Shown here one piece after another: positions 1-12,317 of a stretch of DNA of 64,000 nucleotides. Each line of letters opens with the position of its first letter. Position 1 is the stretch's first letter. Both the position numbers and the translations under genes were made by a program. Source of the DNA: Laguncularia racemosa (taxonomy: Eukaryota; Streptophyta; Magnoliopsida; Myrtales; Combretaceae); the NCBI GenBank assembly GCA_037954665.1, contig JBBMOL010000023.1, positions 1,116,001 to 1,180,000 of the forward strand, written 5' to 3'. The notes beneath the pieces were generated by a model. The model was given only the letters and a program-made list of their open reading frames with translations, searched no databases and had not been told where the DNA came from.

Positions 1-2039
1 GTAAGCCACACAATTGTAAGAAGTCTTCTTCACCAAAGCACCCACAGGTAACCCCCGAGCTCCTTTCAAGACGAGATCGTAACTTTCAATAATATTGGAG
101 GTCATATACCTAAACCGATAGCAATCGTCGTGAGCTAGCATCCACATCTCTACTAACACGTCATTGAACCATGTCAAGGCATCAGGCTAAATAGTCTTGA
201 CCTGATCCATCAAACAGTTCGATTTCTGAGCTTGTGCCTACAACTCGATGTAGGTGACCAACTTCTTACATTGCATATTTTTGTGTACCTTGTTGAAGTT
301 GCTTGCAATATGTTGTATAAAAAACTGCCACATTGCGAATGGAAGGCACCATCCATTGGCTCAAGCTTCAACTATCGACTTAATGCTAGGGTATCTATCC
401 GATATGAGACAAATGGTTTTATAACCTACACAGTCACCAACTACATGTTCCTTCAATTTACTAAAAAAGTAGCCCAATCTTTTAGCTGACTCATTATTTA
501 CGAGAGTGAATGCTAACAAAAGTATATGGTTGTTGTCATCAACGCTACAAGCAATCAGCCACTTCCGCATATACTTCATATATAGAAAAGTTTCATCAAT
601 GGTAATAATAAGTCTAAGCAATCTCCACGCTATAATGCATGGCCTGAACACCTAGAAAACCTACTTAAGAGTGGACACCCTGGGGGTATTCGATCTTCTC
701 CACCCCTAATCAACTCATATTCCAAGATTGGTATTTTTTTATCGCATTTAGAAGCTTATAGAGTTCATTATAAGACATCTCTCAATTCTTGTACACATGC
801 TTAATAGCTCCATTTCTTACCCTCGCAAACTCGTCTTCTGCCTATCCTGTAACAAAATTCCTGTTTTGCAACAAAGGCAAGCTCCACAACTTTCATATTA
901 GAATTGTCTATGACAAAATTTACAAACTGGCTTGTAAGAAGATTGCAATCCAACTGTAGGTAATCCTGACTTATCATTGGGTTTATGAATGTGTATAGAC
1001 CTTAAATCTGGTAACTATGAATTGCCTATCTAGCTTCTTCTTTCGAGCCCTAAACCTCTACTTACAACTGTCTTTTCTTTTCGAATAATAATAAATAGAC
1101 TAAAGCAACGTATTAGATTCTACAACAATGAAGTTACAATGGTTTTTCACATGATAAGACTTAATTACTTGAACCACATCTGCCTTTATCTTGAATCTTA
1201 TGCCCTTATAGAACTTATCACTATTGCTCGAACCACTGTACATTGCATTTTGCTTCTGCTTGAAATAGATGTAACTGTCATCATCGCCAACATTGTAGTA
1301 GAGAACAAGATCTCTAGTTGCCATACTAGGTGGTTCATCCTACCCTAACTAATATATGGCTTGTATAGAGTACCTAGGTATGATTGGAGGATCCTCTTCA
1401 ACTATATCATCCCCTTCGTTTTCACTCTCCTCATCTTCCTCCTCAAAGCTTATAATCAATACTTTCCTCTTCAATACCCATTCTCACATCGGTGTCCATT
1501 GAAGTTTTCACTCCCAAACACACCATATAGGGATCATGTGTGTCTAGTCATTGTAACACCAGGATAACTGCTTTGTCTACTTCATCTTCATCATTCAATG
1601 ATGCCTCTCCATAAGGGCTGGAGCATATACTTCAAATGTTAACAGCTCAGGAGACATTTCTTTCATGTTAGATAAGGAATGCGAGTGCCTACTTTCTTGG
1701 AATATCAACCATTCGGAGAGACTCCCCAAATCTTCAGAAATTGCCATGATCTCCAAAGGATTCAATCGTTTTAATCAAATTTTCAACATCATCATCATTT
1801 CTAATTACCATCAAGGCATAAGGTGTACTACCCCCATGGCAAATAGATCTCAACCCCTACTTCGATTGGATTAACTCCAATACTCCAGCATATTTTATAC
1901 AAGAATTTGGTGTAATTTACATTCTTCTTCATTTTCAACTCTTGACCAAATCCCTATCATTTTCTGGCTTGCAGTTACCACCCATAATATTTTCAAATGC
2001 GTAGATCATCAATATGACATAGTCACCCATTGTTATCAT
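1..2039 (-). pseudogene. MULE (MURA-type) transposase, decayed, cut by the left window edge
   Basis: Remnant of a Mutator-like DNA transposon. Read on the minus strand, recognisable blocks appear in family order. An N-terminal domain starts near 2039 (MITMGDYVILMIYAFENIMG) and ends in an RNDDDVENL-type acidic block near 1740. A MuDR DNA-binding block (KGIRFKIKADVVQVIKSYHV) lies in the open stretch 1324-1100. The MULE transposase core lies in 651-361, with ITIDETFLYMKY carrying the first catalytic Asp (about 597) and CLISDRYPSI the second (about 396). The C-terminal block MTSNIIESYDLVLKGARGLP is at about 100-40. Between these blocks the frame is broken by several stops and frameshifts, so no intact protein can be made. 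The element continues beyond position 1. I could not identify terminal inverted repeats, so its right end is unknown. The order and wording of the blocks make the family assignment strong; inactivity is directly visible. Confidence 0.85.
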
Positions 2040-5000
2040 ATCCACAATATAAATAAATTATCGGTCATTAGATAAAAAAACAGATAATATCAGGTTTTTT
2101 AAATTGATAATGCACAACATTGATCTTTTTCTTGCCATGTAATAAAAAAATACATTTTTATTTTTATTTTTATTTCAAAATTTCTTTAGAAAAATTGGCA
2201 ATTTTACATAAGACCACTATAAAGATTATTTTACATGTCAAATGAGGAAAATTAATATAGTAATAAAAAAATCTTTAATTTTTGTCAAAATACATACTAG
2301 AATGTAGATTAATCAAGTTTTTTCTTTGAGAAAATGGAACATCTTAGCGAACTCGTTCAAATCCTACCATTTTATAATTGTAAAAGAACTTATTCATGCG
2401 AAAGAGAGAGAAATAAAGGAAAAAATGGAGTTTGCAGAAGGAAAAATAAAGATGAATATGTTTTGTTTCTACGTTTGTATTATTAATTTGAAATACTATA
2501 ACGTTCGTGACTTTATTAAAGTAAGTTTGCATGCTTTTTTTTTTTAAGTTTACAAGTTGTAGGATTGCAGTAGACATAGAGACAGTAGATTTTTAACGAA
2601 AATATTCAATAGTGGGATTAATTGTATGGGGAAGTATGGCATGTACTAAAGGTACGTTTCGAGTCCGCAACTTTCAAACCTATTTTTCGAATAATTTTAT
2701 TAGATATTTTATTTTATAAATTAAAAAAAATATTATTATTATTTTAATAGATTTTCCACACATGAAACTACCAAACCACTTCCTAGTGTGGCCATGTAAT
2801 TCATAATTACCTAAATTATAGGGTCATTTAAATATGTCTTCAAAATTATATTTTCCCCTTGACAACATTGTAAGTAAATCCTTCTTCTAAGACCGATTGA
2901 CTTTATGCCAGCTTTACACCTCCTCCGCTTGCTTTGTGTGAATTATATTCCCCTTACAAAGTGACTTTGTGCATTAACTCCGCATGAATGCTTTTGGCCC
3001 ATTTTCCGGTTTGGTTGGTTAAGATAAAATGACATATATATATATAATTCATTTACGAAGATAATTTACAAATATTAATTTATATATTAAGAAACAATCA
3101 AATGCATTATGCGCATAATTTAAGAAGATAATTATATCATTATTCCCCAAACTATTAATTATATATATAGATAGATTCATTAAATTCTTAAATTATGATT
3201 TTGGTCTTTATAAGTGTTTAGAGAGAGACGAAGTTTATGATAATACCTTAAAGACATGTTAGTTAATTTAAAGCTGTAAAAGATGTAATTTTACACGTTG
3301 AGAATTCGACGTGTTTCGATGTTGCAAAGGAAATTTTTCATAGAAAAAGAAGCCTCGACGAGAACTTTTCTTTCGTGTCGGCACCGTCCACCTCGACAAA
3401 CAATGACTCCACCAAGCATGCAATTAATCTACACCCACGTGAGGAGGAAACTTGGCATATTCCCTCTTCATTGTTTCTAGATGCCCGAATAATAGTAGTT
3501 TAATATTATTTTATATATAGAGAGAGAGAAACTAATTAAAGAGTTCATGTCATGCGTGAATAAATATTTGAATAATAATAATAATAATAATTAAAAAATA
3601 AATATAAATATAAATTAATATTTTTATGTATTATAAATAAAATTATCTAATCAAATATTTAATTCATTTTGTTAATGGACATTAATGAAATATTTAATTT
3701 ATTTACTAATAAATATTATAACAGGTTATATGAAAATACAAAAAATAAAACTCTTTCTCTCTCATATATTACATTGTTTTATGTATTTAAGTATGAAGGA
3801 ATAATTAAGTATAAAATAATGAGTTAGAATTATACTACAAATTCCATAATTAAGATGAGAAATTGAAAACTAAATATGATGAAATGTTTTAATATAAATG
3901 GGTTAAATTAAAATGCAATTAATAGGAGAATATGACTTTAATGCAATCGTTTTTATATGATGAACGATTTAGATAAATTACTAAATAGCATTTCACCCTA
4001 AAATTATTTAAGTACTCAAAATCAATTCATCATAATATCTTATTATTTGATTATTATTTCCATGATTTATAAATAATAAAACAACTCTACATTAGAAAAA
4101 ATGAAATATAAAAAGAGTTTTATAAAAGGGGATAAAAAACATTAAATGATCAAAACATAAAAACTAAAACACACACACACACACAAGTGAATTCCTAAAA
4201 AAGGTAATAGTGAAAGTGCGAATCAAGGTACTAATCTTATTTAATTTGTATTGCTTACTCAATAACTTTGAAAAATGTATTGAATAAGACAATTCATCAA
4301 TAAATTAATTTCTATTTACAAACATAAAATTTGGACTACGAAATTCACAGGAAAATTTCCAACATCTCTTGGCATATCGAATACCGTTTTATAATTAATT
4401 ATGTTAGAATGAACGCTTTAATTACAATCAAGCAAGTTGCAAATAAAACTAATAAACTACAACATGCTATGCCCTGAATTTAGGGGCACAACCGCCGCAT
4501 AATCCAAATCATTACTAGGATCTAGCTCAAATACGTCAATAACACTTGGAATTCACCGATCCAAATTCCTAAAGGGGTGAGCACATAACTTCAATGTGTA
4601 GCACAAGGATACCAAACCACAACATACAGGCTTAAGATTTACTAAAGACATCAAACATCAATTTATTTATCTTAAGATTTAGATGATAAAATAATGCAAT
4701 CTTAACATATAAAGATTTGGAGTAACTCAAATTTCATCGACATGCACATATGTATGATACAATATATTGCAAAGGGTAATTCGATCCCAATGTCAACACC
4801 AATAAAAATGTGGAGGGTCATTATTTGATACCAACACCTGCACCAAGACTAACAGAATTATCTTGGGTTCATTGTCAATATCACCACTTTCTTTTTATCA
4901 TTTTCTTACGATCCATTTGTCCCAATAATTATTTTATTATTACATTGAGAAAACAAAGTAAAAATAAAAAATGTCTTAAAAAGGAAATGGTAAATTACAA

Positions 5001-8000
5001 TTATACCATGTCAAAACTATAAAATTACTTCGTCAGGAGGATTTCCTAAATAGTGCACTTAATCTCTTGAAAATGTTCACATCACAAATTTGTTCCTTCT
5101 GTGCAGCATTAAATCAATATTTTGTAATATATACTCGTGCTATTAGTTTTTGAGATCGACTCATCACCTCAGTTTTTGTTCTGTTTTTTTTTTTTTTTTT
5201 AATTTGATATTTCAAAAGTTACTACAAGCCCAATGAGGTGATGTATTAACATAAATATATTTTCAAGTGCATTATGCTAAAAGAAAAGTACTTTATATTG
5301 CATTGAAAGAAAACTTTGAAGTGTCAATATTTTTGTAGAGCGCAAACCATGTTAATTTGAATATCTAACGTATAGCTATTATAATACCTTGAAAATTCGA
5401 ATGACAAATATCAATAAGAACCAACTTATAATAACAATAGAAAAGGAAAGTAAATAAACAAGGCAATCGAATGTCATTAACCAATAGGAATCTCTAGGAT
5501 CCCCAATAACTCACATTCTATATTTATGTCTTGAAACTTACTCTAGTAAAGGCTCACTTGTAGCTAATGGAGCTATAAAGACACTCATGGATCATGCACT
5601 AAAACTTGCTATATATCCAAAAAAATCCAACTTCTAATTCCTTCTTTTTCAAGCTTAATCACCTAAACCAAAATGCCATAGTAATCATCAAACCTTAGAT
5701 GTATTGTGAAACAATGAAAAATCAAATTATTAATATAATAGTGATGATAAAACTTTTTGAGTATAAACTCTCAAGACTCAATCTGACCTGTTTAAGTCCA
5801 TATTTGAGCTCTAAAGGCTAAAATCAAACTTTAACAGATCAGTACAACTTAGAAGAATTTGTCCCTATTATTTTGCTAAGCTCAAGGTCAAGTCAGTTGT
5901 GCATGTTCTAAAACCATATAAGGAAAGCGAAGAAGACACCAAGCAAATAAGGAAAGATCTTATTCAAAGATTCATCCCCCACAATATTTGGAGTGGATCT
6001 CAAGATCATGAATGCACTTGCTAAATGAAGTCTAGTCCCGTCCTTTATAAATAAGCAACGAAACTACATAGTAAAATATTCCAATTTTTTCCCATTCTTG
6101 TGCCTACTTAGCACTTTATTGCATTTCAAACTCTTATGCTAACTTAGGCATTGGAGTAGCCACATTAGAGTAACCTCTAACACCCTCTATAACTTAAATT
6201 CCTTCTTTTGTAGGTGACTCAACCATCCTTAAGAATTTACGGCATAACAAACAGTAAAGCCAATTTCATAAAATTAAACAAGTGTTCATATAACGACAAT
6301 TTTCCATTAAGAAAAATTCTCTTAAAAATTACAATCTTAAGACCCAAACATGTAGAAACAATAAGAATCAAATATCTAAATTGAGATTCCTAAGGAACCG
6401 TGCTAGTGATTAATTTTGTTAGCCTAGTTTACATAGAATAAAACAGGGAAAGTTCAAACAAAGCTAAAAGTTGATAAGCCAAATTCAAATCATCTAAGGC
6501 TAAATATAACCAACTAACCACCTCCATTTAATCAAAATAGTTTCCATTTGACCAATCTAGCTTCTCAATTGATTGCTAAGCCATTTTGATCACCTTATAT
6601 GCTAATTCGATCACTATACCTTGATTTTAATTGCATGTATATTGTTTTGGCCCTAAATATTAGCTAATCAATGAATAAACCTATAAAATAATTGTAACAC
6701 CTTAGAACCTTTGACCTTACAATCTATTACATGTTATTACTAAATAATGACATGCTAAGGCTCTCACTTATCTAAAACCACAATATTTATGTATCTCCAT
6801 ATCATAAAATAAATTATCAAATTCTCATATATCATAGATACGTGTCTTCTATTTATTTGTTAATACACATATTTCTAGAATTTTCTAGATAATCTAAAAC
6901 CAAATCTAATTTAATCAAAGTAAACTATAACAACCTAATTTATTACATGTCTCGATATTCTAGCATTGAACTTGTTCTCAAAGTTTGATATACCTAAAAA
7001 AGAAATCCTCAAAACAGGGTGAGTTAATGTTTAGTATATGATACCCATAAGTATATGCACATGACAAACATATACAGAATTAACATGCATTCAAATATAG
7101 ATAGGAAAAAGAACCACCACTTCATTGTCTTTAATTTAAGCTTATCAATCACCATAGGAGTACTCACGACTTTGCTCACTTTAGTTTTTAGAAGTTTTAT
7201 TAATATATATAATCTAATACATTGGGGATATTGCCACCGTTAGCTTCGATACTACGGTATTGGAAACTATCACTCTTGACCTCGAAACCCATGAGTCATC
7301 TTAAAGTCTACTCAAATCATTTCAATGTACGATTCCACCAGGGATAGCGTTACACATAGATCATTAAGGTACCCCCTAGGGATCTATTACCTTAGCTTCT
7401 AAGCCGAGCAAAGCACAAATAGTAATCATTCATTAACCATATAATATTTAAATTCATTTAATTTCTACACTATCAAACACAAACACAAACAGCAAACAGG
7501 ATAGTCACATACTTGGAGGAACAGTTCCAAATTCACTCTTACTACACTTGTTAACCTTGATCTAGATTCACTTAGTTCGTTAATCTAAGTATTATTTGAT
7601 TATTCCCCTTTCCGGATACTTTAGTTTGGGTAACACTAGTTTTGGATTAAAGAAAAACTAATAAAAAAAAAAAGAAAAGAAGAAATGTTTTAGAAATATT
7701 ACAGAGCAACACAACGGTAGGAACACAACCGCATACATGGTTGTATACCTTACTTTACTTAAAGGCCCCTTAATATACCAAAGTACATGGTTATGTACTT
7801 GGCCATATACTTTAACATGAGCACGCATACACCTATGTACCTAGCTGTGAACCACCTGTTTCACATTTTTCCCTCTCTTCTCAACACAAGCAAGTATATG
7901 CCCATGTGCCTGATTGTGTATCCCTCGAAATTTTATGATTTCTCTCATTTTCTTTTCAAGCCATCCCCTTTTTCTTTCCAACAACCAATTCCTACTATAA

Positions 8001-10012
8001 CTTCTACTTTTCCAACAATTACAACATACTGACATTTAAAATTTATAATAAATAATACACTTGCTTGTTTGGATTCATATCAAATGTTCCTAATTTCACT
8101 TGAACCCATAATTGTGCTTTGTTACTATTTTACCAACATCCTCACTTTGTATCAATACTCCATACTTTAATTAACACTGCTTGAAATAAGAAAATCACAT
8201 GATGAAATGACAAGATTTAAGGCTTACCATGTAGATTTAACTATGAGTTAAGCATATTTGTGTCATAATTGCAAAACTTGTTGATGACAATCTATAGAAT
8301 AGGGTTCCCTTTAGAGAGACATAATGTTTGTTGTGAAAAGGAAAATAAGGGGCAAGGCAAAAAACTAGCTTTATATATTGTTTATAGCGAAAGACCAAAT
8401 TATCCTCTTCTTTATTGTCATATTACTTAATCTACCTCGGCTTTTAAAACTTTATTTTTATTTTATTTTCTGATATTTTACAATAACATAAATAATTTCA
8501 ACATATTTTCAAAGTAATTAATTATTTTCTAGTAGTTAAATTATAGGATTTGTAAAAAAAAAGGGGGGGGATAAAAGTAAACAAAGGTCTATGAGTGATT
8601 CTTGAATAAGTTTAAGTTATGCCATTCATGAAAAGTTGTGCTTGTAGATAGGAGTTAGAAATGAACTTAATCACATAAGATTTTAATTTAATCACTCTTT
8701 ACCATTTACACTAAGGCTTGTGATTTGATGGGATAGGTTTGTCATGGATCATGTATTTGAGGCCAATTATGGGTTGAATACAGGAAATGAAGTAGCTTGC
8801 AATTTAGGAGTTAAGATTACTTATTTGATTAGTATATTTTCAATATGATGGATCTTTTTATTAACACGAATAAGGATATTCATAAAGAAGCTATCAACAT
8901 GATGGAATTATAATATCTAATATGACCCTGATCGCTAATTTGAGATGATCTAATTTTCAAACTCTAAAACTCTCGTTTCACTTATGTTTGTTGCCTAGCT
9001 TAAAATATGATAAATGTAAATAGGAGCTTGGTTGTTATTTGCAAATGTTGCATTAGATATTTTATAATCTTAGGTGTTATATGCATTTATACATAAATGG
9101 TAACATTTTATTTGCTAGGTATTATAACTCACTAATATTTGAGATTTTTAAGACTTTTTGGATACTAATAATTGGGGTAAAAAAATGTTTAAGCTTTACA
9201 TGTTCTTGCTAACACATAAAAACACGCTGATTGTTACATCCTCTAAGTTTGAACCATAATAGTTATAATCTTGATAACTTAAAGAGAATGGCATGCAACG
9301 TAAAATAATAAATTAGGTTTTATTGATGGGTTTTCAAAAATCATTTATTGAGTATTGAGAAAATAATGCAATAAATAAATAAAATACAATCTTTATCACA
9401 TAGGAAAAACTATCCCTAGAGCATTTATTCCTCTTTATGATGCTATTGGGAATTGATAGTATGCCTCTTGTTAATCAAGTTTGAATGAGAAAACATGTGC
9501 AACACTTAAATATTCTATTCAATGGCCTCTTGCTAAGCATTTATGTCTTTTTATAAAATATACAAAAAAAATTACAAAACTATGACAATGTTTTTAGACT
9601 TTTACAAAGACTTGTGATTTAGTTTTTTGATAAATTCATAATTTGTGTTATGTCATTATTTATCATTGGTAATTTGTGAACATTTGTATGTTCATAATTA
9701 GTTTATAATAATTAATTTAATAAAATATTATCATAAAATATTTTTAGTTGAATACTATAATGAAAGATTATTTAAAAATACAGAAAATGAAAAGAAAAAT
9801 AATAGTGATACACTGAAAAATATCCTTATTTAAGTGAATTGTGAATAATGAAAGTCGAAGCTTGAATCAATGACGAATAAGATCGACCGACGACCTTGCT
9901 TTGCAAATAGCTACACTACAATGACCGGTTCATGGTTCTTCTTGCTTGAGATCTTCCAATACCACTGCTAGAAGTGAAGTACACCTAAGGCAATCTCCAC
10001 ATAACATAACTC
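2040..10012. other. Gene-free AT-rich intergenic region with vague repeat remnants
   Basis: No coding region can be supported here. Short open frames (for example 2326-2547, 3298-3480, 4810-5022, 7787-8032) show no domain, no splice context and no codon signal. The stretch contains an (AC)n run at about 4169-4185, homopolymer A/T tracts and an unusual G8 run near 8563-8570. Stretches around 4480-4800 and 6693-7620 (starting TGTAACACC, with GGGTGAGT-like text further in) resemble degraded plant LTR sequence, but no paired LTR, primer-binding site or protein domain is visible, so this is only an impression. Confidence 0.5.
6693..7620. repeat. Possible degraded LTR fragment
   Basis: The stretch opens with TGTAACACC, which resembles an inverted end of many plant Gypsy LTRs, and contains phrases such as GGGTGAGTTAATG typical of such LTRs. 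There is no target duplication, partner LTR or coding domain, so the call rests on style of sequence only. It could equally be ordinary intergenic DNA. Confidence 0.2.
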
Positions 10013-10015
10013 TAA

Positions 10016-10760
10016 TGGCACGCTTACTTGAAAGGAATGACTATTCTATTTCTCATTTATTCCTCATGAAATTGTTATTGCGATGTTTAATTCAATTTTC
10101 AACTTGTAATAGCAATTCTACAAAGAATCACAATTCTTTATTTTGCTTAATTACAATTCTTTGGTTAGATTTAAGAATTGCAATTTAGCAAAAGAAAGAC
10201 TGCACCACCCCTATCTTCTTCTTCTTCCTCTTCACTATTAACACCAACACACTTTCACCACACAACACCACCATGCAACTACCACCATCACCATCGAACC
10301 CATCACCACTAGAGAGCATACAATAGAGATAGAGAGAGCATGAAAAATAGAGGAGAGAGAGAGGCGGGATAAAGAGAGAGAGTAGATTAGAGATAGAGAG
10401 AAAGGCATAATGAAGAGAGAGAGGGTATAAGGGTATTTTGATAATTTTTCTTTTTATTTATAACTTATTTTTTATTTAATAAAAAATTATTATTATTAAT
10501 ATAACGTAACATCCAACTGAATATTATTATTGATATTACTCAATTGTTTAATTAATATTGCTCAGTAATAACTCAATTGGATGTGATTAATATTATTATC
10601 AGTGACACCCAACTAAATAATGTAATATAACTTAATAATAATATTGTTACATCGAACTGAATAATATAATAACAATTAATCTCTTATTACAGTTTTATTT
10701 CATTCCTCAATAATAGCTATTCAATACAACCTTATTCAATTTCGCGAAATAAACGTATCC
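10016..10760. mobile_element. Tourist-like (PIF/Harbinger-type) non-autonomous element, about 745 bp
   Basis: The two ends form an imperfect terminal inverted repeat: left GGCACGCTTACTTGAAAGG against the reverse complement of the right end, GGATACGTTTATTTCGCG. The element is flanked on both sides by TAA (10013-10015 and 10761-10763), the 3-bp target duplication typical of PIF/Harbinger insertions. The interior has no transposase. It contains CTTCTT-rich and GA-rich tracts (about 10215-10430) and an AT-rich right arm. Terminal inverted repeat matching was done by eye and is imperfect, so the family is inferred. Confidence 0.5.
10320..10430. repeat. GA-rich microsatellite tract
   Basis: Long run of interrupted (GA)n / GAGAGA units on the plus strand inside the putative MITE. 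Low-complexity purine tract; no coding content. Confidence 0.8.
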
Positions 10761-10763
10761 TAA

Positions 10764-12317
10764 ATATATTCAAACCTAATAATCGGGCTAAAAAAAGAAA
10801 AGAAAAGAAACAAAAAAATACAATCTTAGATGAAAGAAATGTGAAACAATAGAGTGAATTCAATTGTTTTTCCTTTTCCTTTTAAATTAAGATTGATAAA
10901 TGGTAATTTGTAATCTATGTCTTTGGTGATCCAAATTGGAATTATTTAATCAATGTACGTCAACTTAAAATATCATTCGATTGTTTGATAACATTTTAGA
11001 AGGGTCGAAAATAGGAAAATTAATGCTGCTTCTCAATGAGAACATTAATGATTTGATGTATGGTGTTGTCCAACGTTAATAACAATTAATCACATGTCTC
11101 CTTCACGCACCGCCCACTTGCAAAGCAATTATATTACCTTAATCATCATTAAACGTGTGATAATGGCTACTGGCCAGAAACCTAGGATGTCTGGAAGCTT
11201 AAAACAAGCCAAGACTAAAAACAAAGAACTGAAAAATTGAAAACCCTTTTTAATGAACCATAGGGTAAGGAATGTAGGCCTTTTCACGTCACCTATTGCT
11301 TCTTTAGTTCTAACTAGTTTACTTATTTCCATCGACAATGAAAATAAAGAAATGCTCTTCCAGTTTCACTGTGCAAGGAGAGAATGTGTCGCCTTTGGCT
11401 TTCAAGATTCAGATCCATTCTCATGGCTTGTAATAATTTGTAAGTAAACAAACACACAGTAAAAGACTAAAACTTCAGATTTTGCTCGTTTGTTTTAAGC
11501 TCCAGCTCAGCTCTGTTTTTTCACCACTTCTTCCTTCTTTTTGGTTTACTATGTTTTTATTTTTAGATATTTATTTTCATCCTGTCCCATTTAAAGGTTT
11601 CTCTTTGTTCTACATCCTCTTCTTCCTACTTTTCTCCTTCTTCAGCTCATTTATTTTAAGCTCCAAGTCAGCTCCATTTGTAATCCAAATTCCAAGCTTT
11701 ATTAAATATTTTTAGCGAGATTTTTAGATTTTCTTTTGTTCTTATTCTTCTTCAATATTTTTCTGAAAATTTCGGGTCCTGTGTTTCTTGGTTTTCTCTG
11801 CTTCATTTCCTTTTGGGTTTTGAAGCAGGATTTTTGGGTTTTTTCTTTTTTTTTTTCTTTTTCAATAAACTAACATAAAACCGGCATGCATGATCATCCC
11901 AAGATGTTTTGCACTACAAGTATTCCAAAAGTCCGAGTCTTTTAATTATTAGAGGAAAAAAGCCCGGATCTTTCATTTATTTATTTATTTTCGGTTAGGT
12001 TTCTCCTCTTCAATGTTTCTTTTTTTCTTCAGCTATTGCTTCTTGGTTGAATGCTTTTAGAGCTGTACAAATAATATAATGAGATTATTGGTGTCTGTAT
12101 CATTCTGATAGTGTTTCTGTAGTGACCATGTGGGATAGCTGAGACTGAGAATAAACTTTACTGCTTTACTGAGCTGGGGTTAAGATTAAGATCCTAGGAT
12201 AAGTTCATGTCTGATTTTTAGTGACTTTCGGGTACCCGAAAAATAGTAATAGGGTTCATAGGTTAGTTGAAAACAGTTAAGGAAAAAATAACTAAATAAT
12301 AAAAAAGGAAAAAGCAA
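10764..12317 (+). promoter_or_regulatory. Promoter and 5' leader region of the AREB3-like bZIP gene
   Basis: Upstream DNA of the bZIP start codon at 12318. From about 11480 to 12050 the plus strand becomes very pyrimidine-rich (CTTCTTCC, TTTTCTTTTTT tracts), a style common in plant 5' untranslated leaders and leader introns. ACGTG-containing text (AAACGTGTGA near 11151) and a CACGTCA near 11285 are ABRE-like cores, the sites that the encoded family itself binds, so autoregulation is possible but only inferred. A transcription start and leader intron are likely somewhere in 11450-12300, but I cannot place them. Confidence 0.4.

Noticed and set aside
11482..11715. Plus-strand open frame rich in Phe/Leu/Ser before the bZIP gene
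   Set aside because: Product of pyrimidine-rich leader sequence; no domain and no conserved composition beyond the CT bias.
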